A stretch of 64,000 bases of DNA from the NCBI RefSeq assembly GCF_016863635.1, contig NZ_BOPG01000072.1, positions 62,001 to 126,000 on the forward strand, read 5' to 3'. The notes under the pieces are model-generated. The model did no database searches, was not told where the DNA came from, and was given only the letters and a program-made list of their open reading frames with translations. The position numbers were made by a program, and so were the translations under genes. How positions within the stretch are numbered: position 1 is the stretch's first letter; each line of letters begins with the position of its first letter. The stretch comes from Virgisporangium aurantiacum (lineage in GTDB: Bacteria > Actinomycetota > Actinomycetes > Mycobacteriales > Micromonosporaceae). Positions 42,112 through 50,407 of the stretch are shown in pieces.

Positions 42112-42724
42112 ACGTGGCCACGAAGTAGCCGACGCCGAACGGTGCCGCGCAGTACAGCAGGTCGGCATCCGCCTTCGGGAGGGCCGCGGCGAGCACCCGC
42201 AGGGCCGGGAACCCGGTGACCATCAGGTCGGTGGGATCGAGGGTGTCCATTGTGGAGAGTTCACCGTCCACTATGGACTTTTCCACCGACGCGTCGAACT
42301 TCTCGGCCCGTAGCGCCAGATCCGTCGAGGTCTTCAGGTTGCGGTGGGCGGAGCCGTCGGCCAGCACCAGCAGGGCATCGGCGCGCAATTCCGGAATACC
42401 GGCCGCGACCGTCCACACTCGACGGTCACCGCGGAAGCCGGCCTCGTCGAGCAGCCGGCCGCCCAGGCCCACGCCGAGCGGCACCGCGGGCGCGCCGACG
42501 AGCCTCGGTCCGCCGTAGGGCGCGAGGTCCGCGCGTCCCGTTGCCGGCCATTCGCGCGTCACCCCGCCCGCCGCGACGATCGCGACCACCTCGACCCCCG
42601 ACGCCACGAGCCGCGCCGCCGCTTCCGCCGCGGCCGCGCGCACCGCGGCGGCCTCCGGGTCGTCGCCGGTGAGTTCCGCGGCCATCAGCGGCGCCGCGGG
42701 GCACAGCGCGGCCGCCGCGATCAC
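42095..42724 (-). CDS. Class III extradiol dioxygenase subunit B-like protein
   Basis: 209 aa. It resembles small actinobacterial LigB-like proteins (for example the mycobacterial Rv2728c type): start MIAAAALCPAAPLMAAELTG, VVAIVAAGGVTREW, GVGLGGRLLDEAG, LVLADGSAHRNLKTS and a C-terminal GFPALRVLAAAL plus PFGVGYFVATF. Catalytic His residues of true extradiol dioxygenases are not obvious, so enzymatic activity is doubtful. It overlaps folP2 by 4 bp (ATGA). Confidence 0.75.
   Translation of the reverse strand: MIAAAALCPAAPLMAAELTGDDPEAAAVRAAAAEAAARLVASGVEVVAIVAAGGVTREWPATGRADLAPYGGPRLVGAPAVPLGVGLGGRLLDEAGFRGDRRVWTVAAGIPELRADALLVLADGSAHRNLKTSTDLALRAEKFDASVEKSIVDGELSTMDTLDPTDLMVTGFPALRVLAAALPKADADLLYCAAPFGVGYFVATFTRRT
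42246..42256. repeat. TCCAYWRTGGA palindrome, copy 5
   Basis: TCCATTGTGGA inside the LigB-like gene, 21 bp before another copy. Confidence 0.6.
42267..42277. repeat. TCCAYWRTGGA palindrome, copy 6
   Basis: TCCACTATGGA, extended to 13 bp with flanking G and C, inside the LigB-like gene. Confidence 0.6.
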
Positions 42725-43593
42725 GCCAACCCCCGCGTGGTGCGCCGCGGCGGACGGTCACCCGCGATCGACGCCACCATGTCGAGCACCTGCCGCGTCT
42801 GCCGGGTCTGGTGGACGCGGTAGACGCGCGCGCCCAGCCACGCGCACACCGACGTGGTGGCGAGCGTGCCCGTCACCCGGTCGTCGACCGGCGCGTCGAG
42901 GGTTTCGCCGACGAAATCCTTGTTGGACAAGGAGACCAGCACCGGCCAGCCGGTCGCGACCAGTTCGCCGAGGCGACGGGTCACCTCCAGCGAGTGCCAC
43001 GTGTTCTTTCCGAAGTCGTGGGCCGGATCGATGATGATTCTGTGCGGGTCCACGCCGGTGCTTTCGGCTTTTTCGGCGAGTTCCACCGTGTGTTTCAGGA
43101 CCTCGGCGACCACGTCGTCGTAGGCGACGCGGAACGGGCGGGTGCGCGGGGCCATCGGGCCGGCGTGCGCGCACACGATTCCCACGTCGAACTCGGCGGC
43201 GACGCCGGCGAGCTTGTCGTCGACGCCGCCCCAGGGGTCGTTGATGAGGTCGGCGCCGGCGGCGCACACCGCGCGGGCCACCTCGTGCCGGTAGGTGTCG
43301 ACGCTGATCACGACGCGTGGGTACGCGGCCCGCACGGCGGCGACGAACGATGCGGTCCTGTCGATCTCCTCGGCCGCGTCGACGTCGGCGCCGGGACCGG
43401 CGGGCACGCCACCGATGTCGACGATGTCGGCACCCTCGGCGACCACCTCGTGCACCCGTTGCATGGCCTTCTCTTCGGCGAACGTGGCGCCGCGATCGTA
43501 GAAGGAGTCGGGGGTGCGGTTGACGATCGCCATCACCACCCGATCCGTGACCGTGAACTCCCGCGGGCCGAGACGGAGGACCGACGGCTTCAC
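42721..43593 (-). CDS. folP2: Dihydropteroate synthase homologue, FolP2 type
   Basis: 290 aa TIM barrel. VMAIVNRTPDSFYDRGATF, GADIVDIGGVPAGPG, ISVDTYRHEVARAVCAAGADLINDPWGGVD, IIIDPAHDFGKNTWHSLEVTRRL, VLVSLSNKDFVGETL and RVHQTRQTRQVLDMVASI follow the mycobacterial FolP2 (Rv1207) pattern rather than catalytic FolP1. Mycobacterial FolP2 is reported not to act as a normal dihydropteroate synthase, so a folate role is uncertain. GTG overlaps the TetR stop (GTGA); cotranscribed with TetR and the LigB-like gene. Confidence 0.88.
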   Translation of the reverse strand: MKPSVLRLGPREFTVTDRVVMAIVNRTPDSFYDRGATFAEEKAMQRVHEVVAEGADIVDIGGVPAGPGADVDAAEEIDRTASFVAAVRAAYPRVVISVDTYRHEVARAVCAAGADLINDPWGGVDDKLAGVAAEFDVGIVCAHAGPMAPRTRPFRVAYDDVVAEVLKHTVELAEKAESTGVDPHRIIIDPAHDFGKNTWHSLEVTRRLGELVATGWPVLVSLSNKDFVGETLDAPVDDRVTGTLATTSVCAWLGARVYRVHQTRQTRQVLDMVASIAGDRPPRRTTRGLA

Positions 43594-44138
43594 GGTGCGG
43601 CCGGCTGGTAGCGCAGGCCGTCCATGATCAGGTCGAGCAGCCGGCCGGCCTGGTCGGGGGTGACGGTGGCCAGCGCCACGGCGCCGACCGCCCGGAGCAC
43701 GTCGTCGGGATCGACATCGTCGCGCACCTTCCGGCTTTCGACGGCCGCGCGCAGCAGCGTGGTGGTGGCGGCGAGCATCCGTTCCCAACTGCGGGCGAAC
43801 GGGTCGCCGCCGGCCGCGATCAGCGCCCGGAGCGCCGCACCCATGCCGCGCTTGGTGGTCATGTAGTCGACGAACCGGTCCATCCAGGCGCGGATCGCCT
43901 CGTCGGGCGGCAGGTCCGCGAGGAGGTCGTCGGCGGCGTCGCAGAGCCGGCCGAGTTCGTTCTGGTACGCGGCGTCGACCAGCGCCTCGCGCGTGGGGAA
44001 GTGCCGGTACAGCGTCCCGATCCCGACGCCCGCGTCCTTCGCGATCGCGTCGAGCGTCGCCGCGTCGCCGTCCCGGGTGAAGGCCTCCACGGCGACCTCG
44101 AGGATGCGGTCGCGGTTGCGCTGGGCGTCGGCGCGCAC
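43590..44138 (-). CDS. TetR-family transcriptional regulator
   Basis: 182 aa. HTH NRDRILEVAVEAFTRDGDAATLDAIAKDAGVGIGTLYRHFPTREALV-like; C-terminal SbtR-type domain (MTTKRGMGAALRALIAAGGDP). GTG start preceded by GAGAGGAG. First gene of the TetR-folP2-LigB-like operon and divergent from an SDR, with two palindromic operators in the shared 99-bp gap. Confidence 0.93.
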   Translation of the reverse strand: MRADAQRNRDRILEVAVEAFTRDGDAATLDAIAKDAGVGIGTLYRHFPTREALVDAAYQNELGRLCDAADDLLADLPPDEAIRAWMDRFVDYMTTKRGMGAALRALIAAGGDPFARSWERMLAATTTLLRAAVESRKVRDDVDPDDVLRAVGAVALATVTPDQAGRLLDLIMDGLRYQPAAP

Positions 44139-44156
44139 GTGACTCCTCTCACTTGA

Positions 44157-44212
44157 AACCGGAGGATCCTCCGGTTAGCGTCGGTCTCAGCTACGAAACG
44201 GAGGATACTCCG
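44157..44212. promoter_or_regulatory. Two TetR operators in the TetR/SDR gap
   Basis: Site 1 (44157-44176) is a perfect 20-bp palindrome, AACCGGAGGATCCTCCGGTT. Site 2 (44199-44212) is CGGAG-GATA-CTCCG with outer GAA/TTC symmetry. The shared core CGGAGGAT...CTCCG, 36 bp centre to centre, indicates two sites for one regulator controlling both directions. Confidence 0.75.
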
Positions 44213-44237
44213 CTTCGACGGTCCTTTGGAGGATCCC

Positions 44238-45182
44238 ATGATCGTCACTCCGTTCACCGCGACCTCGACCGCTGTCGAGGTGGTCGACGGCATCGACCTC
44301 ACCGGACGGCGGGCCGTCGTCACCGGTGGCGCGTCCGGCATCGGCGTCGAGACCGCCCGCGCGCTCGCCGGCGCCGGAGCCGAGGTCACGCTCGCCGTCC
44401 GCAACCTTTCGGCGGGCGGGAAAACCGCCGACGACATCATCGCGACCACCGGGAACAAGCAGGTCTCGGTGGGTTTTCTCGAGCTCGCCGACCCGGCGTC
44501 GGTGGCCGCGTTCGTCGCCGCCTGGGACGGACCGCTGCACCTGCTGGTGAACAACGCCGGGGTGATGGCGGCGCCGTTCTCGCGCACGCCGGCTGGGTGG
44601 GAACTGCAGTTCGCCACCAACCACCTCGGGCACTTCGCGCTGGCCACCGGCCTGCACGCGGCGCTGGCCGCCGGCGCGTCGGACACCGGCCGGGGCTCCC
44701 GGGTGGTGTCGGTCAGTTCGGCCGCGCACCTGCGGTCGCCGGTGGTCTTCGACGACATCCACTTCGAGCGGCGCTCCTATGAGCCGTGGAGCGCTTACGG
44801 CCAGAGCAAGACCGCGAACGTCCTGTTCGCCGTCGAGCTGACCCGGCGCTGGCAGGGCGACGGCGTCACCGCGAACGCTTTGCACCCCGGCGGCATCCGC
44901 ACCAACCTGCAGCGCCACATCGCCGAGGCCGACCTCGACGCGCTCCGGCGGGCGGCCGGCGTCACCTCGTTCGCCTGGAAGAGCCCGGAGCAGGGCGCCG
45001 CGACCTCGGTGTTCGTGGCGACGTCGCCGCTGCTGGAGGGCGTCGGCGGTCGCTATTTCGAGGACGTCGACGAGGCCGGTCTCAACAAGCCGGGCGAGCG
45101 GACCGGGGTCGCCGCCTACGCGCTCGACCCGGAGTCGGCGTCGCGCCTCTGGGCGGTCAGCGAGGAGACGCTGCAGCGCTGA
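44238..45182 (+). CDS. Short-chain dehydrogenase/reductase
   Basis: 314 aa. Rossmann motif VVTGGASGIGVETARALAGAGAEV, NNAGVMAAPF, catalytic Ser (VVSVSSAAHLRSP) and YxxxK in AYGQSKTANVLF, then NALHPGGIRTNL. It belongs to the retinol dehydrogenase/WW-domain oxidoreductase-like group; substrate unknown. GGAGG supports the ATG at 44238 over an upstream TTG. Likely repressed by the divergent TetR. Confidence 0.94.
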   Translation: MIVTPFTATSTAVEVVDGIDLTGRRAVVTGGASGIGVETARALAGAGAEVTLAVRNLSAGGKTADDIIATTGNKQVSVGFLELADPASVAAFVAAWDGPLHLLVNNAGVMAAPFSRTPAGWELQFATNHLGHFALATGLHAALAAGASDTGRGSRVVSVSSAAHLRSPVVFDDIHFERRSYEPWSAYGQSKTANVLFAVELTRRWQGDGVTANALHPGGIRTNLQRHIAEADLDALRRAAGVTSFAWKSPEQGAATSVFVATSPLLEGVGGRYFEDVDEAGLNKPGERTGVAAYALDPESASRLWAVSEETLQR

Positions 45183-45232
45183 CGCCCGCACCGGATGCGC
45201 CTTGCCGGGCGCCGGCGTGGGACAGTTGATCC

Positions 45233-48200
45233 GTGCGGATCGGGATCCTCGGGCCGTTGCGGGTAACCGGTGACGACGGGGCAGACGTGGAGGTCAGTGG
45301 TGCCCGGCTACGGGCGCTGCTGGCCCGGCTCGCCCTCGACCCCGGCCGCCAGCTCGCCATCTCCGCCCTCACGGACACGCTGTGGAACGGCGACGCCCAG
45401 CCGTCCGACCCGGCCAACGCCGTCCAGTCCCTGGTCTCCCGGCTGCGCCGGGCGGTGCCCGGTGTCCCGATCAGCTCCGGCCCCGGCGGCTACCGGCTCG
45501 ACCTTCCGCTCGACGCGATCGACGCCCACCTCTTCGAACTGCTCGCCGCCAGCGGCCGGCGCGCGCTGGCCGACGGCGACCCGACCGCCGCCGGCAAGCA
45601 CCTGCGAGCGGGGCTCGACCTCTGGCGCGGTCCGGCGCTCGCCGACCTGGCCGACGCGCATCCGGCCGTCGCCGCCCGGCTCGACGAGTTGCGGCTGGCC
45701 GCCATCGAAGACCGGATCGACGCCGAACTCCGGTGCGGCGCGGCGGCGGAGAGCCGGCTGGTCGCCGAGTTGGAGGAGCTTTCCGCCGCGCACCCGTTGC
45801 GGGAGCGGTTGGCGGCGCTGCGGATCAGGGCGCTGGCCGCGGCCGGCCGGCCCGCCGCCGCGCTGACGGCGTACGAGGAGGTCCGCGGGCGGCTGGCCGA
45901 CGAGCTGGGTGCCGACCCGTCGTCGGAGCTGCGCGACGCCCACCTGGCCGTGCTCCGGGGCGAGCCGAAGCCGCCGAAGCCGGCTTCGTCCCGCGGGAAC
46001 CTCCGGGCGGCGCTCACCACGTTCGTCGGGCGCGACGAGGAGATCGAACAGGTCATCAAGCAGCTCGGCGAGAACCGGCTGGTCACGCTCGTCGGCCCGG
46101 GTGGTGCCGGCAAGACCCGGCTGGCGTCGGTGGCGGCCGGTCAGTTCGCGGCCGCGTCGTCGACGCTCGCCGGCGGCGTGTGGCTGGTCGAGCTGGCACC
46201 GGTCACCGATCCGGGCGAGGTGTCGCGCGCCGTGCTCGACGCGGTCGGCCGCTCCGATCCCCGGCCCGACGCCCACAAGCCGGGCCTGCCGCGCGACACG
46301 ATGGCACGGCTGGTCGAGTTGCTCGCGCCGACCGACACGCTGCTCGTGCTCGACAACTGCGAGCACGTGATCGAGGCGGCCGCCCGACTCGCCGACGACC
46401 TGCTGGCCGCCTGCCCGCGGCTGCGCGTGCTCGCGACGTCCCGGGAGCCATTGGCGATCGTGGGCGAGGTGCTCACACCCGTCCCCCCGTTGCGGTTGCC
46501 GACCGCGGACGCCGCGCCTTCCGAGGCGCTGACGTTCGCGGCGGTCCAGCTTCTCGCGGACCGCGCGGCCGCGGTCCGGCCGGGCTTTTCCGTGACGGAC
46601 GACAACGTGCGCGCCGTTGTCGAGATCTGTCGGCGGTTGGACGGGCTGCCGCTCGCGATCGAGTTGGCGGCGGCGCGCCTGCGTGCGCTGTCACCGGCGC
46701 AGGTCGCCGACCGGCTCGACGACCGGTTCCGGCTGTTGACCGGCGGCAGCCGCACGGCGCTGCCCCGGCACCGCACGCTGCGGGCGGTGGTGGCGTGGAG
46801 CTGGGATCTGCTGACCGAGGACGAGCGGCGCCTCGCGGAGCGGCTGGCGGTGTTCCCGTCCACGGTCACCCCGGAGAGCGCGGCCGGCGTCACCGGCTTG
46901 ACCGACGCGACCGAGGTGCTCGACGCCCTGGTGGACAAGTCGCTGCTGCAGGTGGTGAGCGACGGCCGGTTCCGGATGCTGGAGACGATCCGGGAGTACG
47001 GCCTGGAGAAGCTCGCCGAGGCCGGCGCGGTCGCCGACGCCCAGCGCGCACACACGGCGTACTTCCTGAGCCTGCTGCAGGAGGCCGAACCGCACCTGCG
47101 CACGGCGCGGCAGTTGCCGTGGCTGGATCTGCTCGACGTCGAGCGGGAGAACATCTACGGGGCGATGCACTTCGCGTGCGACGCGGGCGACTCCGACAGC
47201 GCCATGCGGATGGGTGCGCTGCTGATGTTCCCGCTCTCGATCCGCGACGACTTCCAGCAGTCGGCGTCGTTGCTGGACCGCGTGCTGGCGTTGCCCGGCC
47301 CGGCACCGGCCGGTGCCCGCGCCGTGGTGCGGGCGATGACCATGATCAGCCGGGTGTTCTCGGGCTCGGGCATGCCCGAGCCGGGCGCGGTCGACCGGCT
47401 GATCGAGGAGGTCCGCCGCACCGACCCGACCGAGTACCCGTTCGTGCTGCTGATCGAGCCGATGGTCACGCTGTTCACCGACGACACCGCAACGGGCCTG
47501 GCCGCCGTCGAACGCGGGCTCGCCACGGATCCCGACAACTGGATGCGCGCGATGCTGCACATGCTGCGCGGCCAGATCGAGGAGAACGACGGCGACGCCG
47601 AGGGCATGCTGCACGACCAGAGCATCGCCCGCGAACTGTTCCGGGAGACGGGCGAGCGCTGGGGCCTGTCGATGTGCCTGGCCCAGCTCGCCGACGCCCA
47701 CACCAAGCGCGGTGACTACGACGCCGCCGCCGCGTCGCTGAGCGAGTCGCTGGCGCTGGCCCGCCAGGTCAACGCGGAGGCCGACGCCTGGTATCAACAG
47801 ATCTGGCTGGCGGCGTTGCGGGCCCGGCGCGGCGACGTCGCGGGCGCGCGGGCCGAGCTGACCCGGCTGGTCGACGAGGTCGATCACGAGCGCGACTCCC
47901 GCTCGGGCGCGTGGGCCCTGTTGATGCTCGGCGACCTGTCCCGGCAAGCCGGTGACCTCGACGAGGCCCGGTCGTACTACACCGCCGCCTGGGACCGGAA
48001 CGAGGCCGCCACGATGTCGCCGCCGCAGTTCCGGGCGCTGCTCAAGGCCGCTCACGCCTACCTGGCGCTCGAATGCGACTCCCCCGCCGAAGCCCACGAG
48101 CACCTCGTCGAGGCGGCCGGGTATGCCCTGGACGGTCGCGACATGCCGGTGGTCGCCGCGGTCGGCGTCGCGACGGCCACCTACTGGGCCGCGGCCGGCT

Positions 48201-48397
48201 CGCCGGAGCGGGCGGCCGAGGTGCTGGGCGCGGCGGACAAGATCCGCGGCCACCCGGACCGCTCCAACCAGGACGCTGAGCGCCTGGTCACGAAGCTGCG
48301 CACGTCCGTCGGCGACGCGGCGTTCGAGGCCGCATATTCGAGGGGACGCGCGTCCAGCCGGGTCGAGGCCCTGAAGCACCTCGACCCGGCGTCCTGA
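45233..48397 (+). CDS. AfsR/SARP-type transcriptional regulator with NB-ARC and TPR domains
   Basis: 1054 aa. The N-terminal OmpR-like winged helix (about 1-90; ARLRALLARLALDPGRQLAISALTDTLW) is followed by the BTAD domain (about 95-240). The ATPase has Walker A GPGGAGKTR (about 286) and Walker B TLLVLDNCEHV, then RVLATSREPL and LPLAIELAAARLRALS. The C-terminal half (about 600-1040) holds TPR-like helices. Such proteins activate specialised-metabolism or stress genes after ATP/ligand sensing. GTG start. The drug exporter genes next to it are convergent and may or may not be targets. Confidence 0.94.
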   Translation: MRIGILGPLRVTGDDGADVEVSGARLRALLARLALDPGRQLAISALTDTLWNGDAQPSDPANAVQSLVSRLRRAVPGVPISSGPGGYRLDLPLDAIDAHLFELLAASGRRALADGDPTAAGKHLRAGLDLWRGPALADLADAHPAVAARLDELRLAAIEDRIDAELRCGAAAESRLVAELEELSAAHPLRERLAALRIRALAAAGRPAAALTAYEEVRGRLADELGADPSSELRDAHLAVLRGEPKPPKPASSRGNLRAALTTFVGRDEEIEQVIKQLGENRLVTLVGPGGAGKTRLASVAAGQFAAASSTLAGGVWLVELAPVTDPGEVSRAVLDAVGRSDPRPDAHKPGLPRDTMARLVELLAPTDTLLVLDNCEHVIEAAARLADDLLAACPRLRVLATSREPLAIVGEVLTPVPPLRLPTADAAPSEALTFAAVQLLADRAAAVRPGFSVTDDNVRAVVEICRRLDGLPLAIELAAARLRALSPAQVADRLDDRFRLLTGGSRTALPRHRTLRAVVAWSWDLLTEDERRLAERLAVFPSTVTPESAAGVTGLTDATEVLDALVDKSLLQVVSDGRFRMLETIREYGLEKLAEAGAVADAQRAHTAYFLSLLQEAEPHLRTARQLPWLDLLDVERENIYGAMHFACDAGDSDSAMRMGALLMFPLSIRDDFQQSASLLDRVLALPGPAPAGARAVVRAMTMISRVFSGSGMPEPGAVDRLIEEVRRTDPTEYPFVLLIEPMVTLFTDDTATGLAAVERGLATDPDNWMRAMLHMLRGQIEENDGDAEGMLHDQSIARELFRETGERWGLSMCLAQLADAHTKRGDYDAAAASLSESLALARQVNAEADAWYQQIWLAALRARRGDVAGARAELTRLVDEVDHERDSRSGAWALLMLGDLSRQAGDLDEARSYYTAAWDRNEAATMSPPQFRALLKAAHAYLALECDSPAEAHEHLVEAAGYALDGRDMPVVAAVGVATATYWAAAGSPERAAEVLGAADKIRGHPDRSNQDAERLVTKLRTSVGDAAFEAAYSRGRASSRVEALKHLDPAS

Positions 48398-48437
48398 TTC
48401 TCTTCTTTCCGCCTTTACGCCCCTCGGCGTTCATGGG

Positions 48438-49271
48438 TTATGCGCGGCGCCGGTAGGCCCACACCGCGAGCGGCGCGAACACCGCGACGATCCCGGCCGA
48501 CCACATCAACGTCTGCAGGACCGGCGTGGCCACCGGCCCACCGAGCATGAGGCCACGGGCGGCCTCCATCACGTCGGCGACCGGGTTGATCTTGACCCAG
48601 GCCTGCAGCCAGCCCGGCAGCGTGTCGGTCGGCACCATCATGTTCGTGCCGAACGTCAGCGGGAACAGCACCAGGAACGCGGTGCCCTGAACGGCACCCG
48701 GCTCCCGCATCAGCATGCCGACCAGCACGAAGACCCAGGTGACCGCGAACGCGAACAGCATCGTCAGCAACGCGGCCGCGATCGTCGACAATGGGTTGGT
48801 GCCGATCCGGAAGCCGATCGCATAGCCGAACCCGATCAGCACCACGATCGACACCACGAACCGGATCATGTCGCCGAGCACGGAGCCGATCAGCGGCGCC
48901 GACCGGGCGATCGGCAGGCTCCGGAACCGGTCGAACACGCCCTTCTTGATGTCCGTGTTCAGGCTGACGCCGGTGGAGATGCTCGCGAACATCACCGTCT
49001 GCACCATGATCGCCGGCAGCAGGAACTGCAGGTACGCGTGTTGCGATCCGGAGACCGCCCCACCCAGCAGGTACACGAAGATCACGACGAACATCACCGG
49101 CTGGAGCGTGACGTCGAGCAGCTGCTCCGGCGTACGGAGGGTCTTGATCAGGCTGCGCCGGGCGAGCGCCAGGCTGTGCTTGGCCGACCGGAACGGGCTC
49201 CGCGCCGGAGGATCCGCCCGGGCCTCGGGCTTTGTGGTCGGTTGGGGTCGGTGGGACGTGATAGTGCTCAT
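48438..49271 (-). CDS. ABC-2 type exporter permease (DrrB-like), second system
   Basis: 277 aa. A 45-residue cytoplasmic N-terminus, then six helices; QPVMFVVIFVYLLGGAVSG, KKGVFDRFRSLPIARSAPLIG and NPVADVMEAARGLMLGG are typical of daunorubicin-exporter permeases. The ATG overlaps the stop of the upstream mini-ORF (ATGA). Its start codons and first codons MSTI recur in the duplicated mini-ORFs. Confidence 0.93.
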   Translation of the reverse strand: MSTITSHRPQPTTKPEARADPPARSPFRSAKHSLALARRSLIKTLRTPEQLLDVTLQPVMFVVIFVYLLGGAVSGSQHAYLQFLLPAIMVQTVMFASISTGVSLNTDIKKGVFDRFRSLPIARSAPLIGSVLGDMIRFVVSIVVLIGFGYAIGFRIGTNPLSTIAAALLTMLFAFAVTWVFVLVGMLMREPGAVQGTAFLVLFPLTFGTNMMVPTDTLPGWLQAWVKINPVADVMEAARGLMLGGPVATPVLQTLMWSAGIVAVFAPLAVWAYRRRA

Positions 49272-49312
49272 GCCGCCATCTCCAGCTCTGTCTGCTTGTG
49301 GATAGTGCTCAT
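49268..49312 (-). CDS. 14-codon mini-ORF 2 (MSTIHKQTELEMAA)
   Basis: Created by the 41-bp tandem duplication. It fuses the permease start (MSTI) to the ATPase tail (HKQTELEMAA). It starts in an ATGA overlap with mini-ORF 1 and ends in an ATGA overlap with the permease. It could be translated by coupling; any function of the peptide is unknown. Confidence 0.55.
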   Translation of the reverse strand: MSTIHKQTELEMAA

Positions 49313-49353
49313 GCCGCCATCTCCAGTTCTGTCTGCTTGTGGATTGCGCTCAT
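49309..49353 (-). CDS. 14-codon mini-ORF 1 (MSAIHKQTELEMAA)
   Basis: Same structure as mini-ORF 2 with one residue difference (Ala for Thr at position 3). It starts in an ATGA overlap with the ATPase stop. An internal GGAG of the repeat (GAGCTGGAGATG) could serve as Shine-Dalgarno for the next start. Confidence 0.55.
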   Translation of the reverse strand: MSAIHKQTELEMAA

Positions 49354-50312
49354 GCCGCCATCTCCAGCTCTGTCTGCTTGTGACCGGTCAGGGTGAAGAA
49401 GACCTCGTCGAGGCTGGGCAGCCGGAGCGCCAACTCGACGACGCCGATGCCCGCCTCGTCCAGCCGCCGGACCACGGCGGTGAACGCCATGTCCCCCTCG
49501 ACCGGCACCGTCAGCACCCCGCGCATCGGCGACTCGGGCTCCGCCCCGGACACGGCCCGCAGGATGTCCATCGTGTCGCCCAACCTGGCCGGATCGGTCG
49601 GCCGCACGACCACCGTCTGCGCCCCGGCAAGGCTCTTGAGCTGTGCCGGAGTGCCGTGCGCGATAACCTTCCCGTGGTCGATCACCGAGATCTCGTCGGC
49701 CAGCGCGTCGGCCTCCTCCAGGTACTGCGTGGTGAGCAGAACCGTCGACCCCTCGGCGACGAGGGACCGCACCACGCCCCACATGTCCTCACGCTTGGCC
49801 GGGTCGAGCCCGGTGGTCGGCTCGTCCAGGTAGATGACGTCGGGCCGCCCGACGAGGCTGGCCGCCAGGTCGAGCCGCCGACGCATGCCGCCCGAGTACG
49901 TCTTGGCCGGCCGGTTGGCCGCCTCGGTCAGGTCGAACCAGGCCAGCAGCTCCACTGAGCGCGCGCGGGCGTCCCGCCGCGACATGTCGAGCAGCTCACC
50001 GATCAGCACCAGGTTCTGGGTGCCGGTCAGATCCTCGTCGACCGAGGCGTACTGCCCCGTCAACCCGATCACCCGGCGCACCTTGCCCGGATCCTTCAGC
50101 ACGTCGTACCCGGCGACCGTCGCCGTGCCGGCGTCCGGCCGCAGCAGCGTCGCCAGGATGCGCACCGCCGTGGTCTTGCCGGCACCGTTGGGACCCAGCA
50201 CGCCGAGCACCATGCCCGGCCGGGCGGCCAGGTCGATCCCGGCCAGAGCGGTGGTCGACCCGTACCGCTTGACGAGGCCTTCAGCCGTGAAGGCGAATTC
50301 CAGCGAACTCAT
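49350..50312 (-). CDS. ABC exporter ATP-binding subunit (DrrA-like), second system
   Basis: 320 aa from the ATG at 50312; an upstream ATG at 50351 is possible. Walker A GPNGAGKTTA, Q loop GLTGQYASVDE, signature YSGGMRRRLDLAASL, Walker B VIYLDEPTTGLDPAKR and switch region LLTTQYLEEAD (Gln in place of His, usual for DrrA). DUF4162-like C-terminus ends SLDEVFFTLTGHKQTELEMAA. The MHRRL-type daunorubicin resistance ATPase family exports amphipathic drugs. Confidence 0.93.
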   Translation of the reverse strand: MSSLEFAFTAEGLVKRYGSTTALAGIDLAARPGMVLGVLGPNGAGKTTAVRILATLLRPDAGTATVAGYDVLKDPGKVRRVIGLTGQYASVDEDLTGTQNLVLIGELLDMSRRDARARSVELLAWFDLTEAANRPAKTYSGGMRRRLDLAASLVGRPDVIYLDEPTTGLDPAKREDMWGVVRSLVAEGSTVLLTTQYLEEADALADEISVIDHGKVIAHGTPAQLKSLAGAQTVVVRPTDPARLGDTMDILRAVSGAEPESPMRGVLTVPVEGDMAFTAVVRRLDEAGIGVVELALRLPSLDEVFFTLTGHKQTELEMAA

Positions 50313-50407
50313 GCCACCGAGACTGGCAAGAGGGGCTGGCATGCCGCGCACATGCCGCTGTCACAGCGATGCCAGCGCCCTCAGCGCGCCCGGTCGGGTT
50401 TGGCGGG

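Larger units (their letters stand above)
49261..49383 (-). repeat. Three tandem 41-bp repeats at the ATPase/permease junction
   Basis: Copies at 49261-49301, 49302-49342 and 49343-49383, almost identical. Each spans the last 11 codons of the ATPase (HKQTELEMAA plus stop) and the first codons of the permease (MS(T/A)I). The period of 41 keeps each ATGA stop/start overlap intact. Confidence 0.95.

Noticed and set aside
46691..48379. 562-codon frame antisense to the AfsR-type gene
   Set aside because: Shadow frame; the plus strand encodes clear NB-ARC and TPR sequence.
45183..50351. Biosynthetic gene cluster suggested by the AfsR-type regulator and the DrrAB exporter
   Set aside because: No biosynthetic core genes are present on either side.
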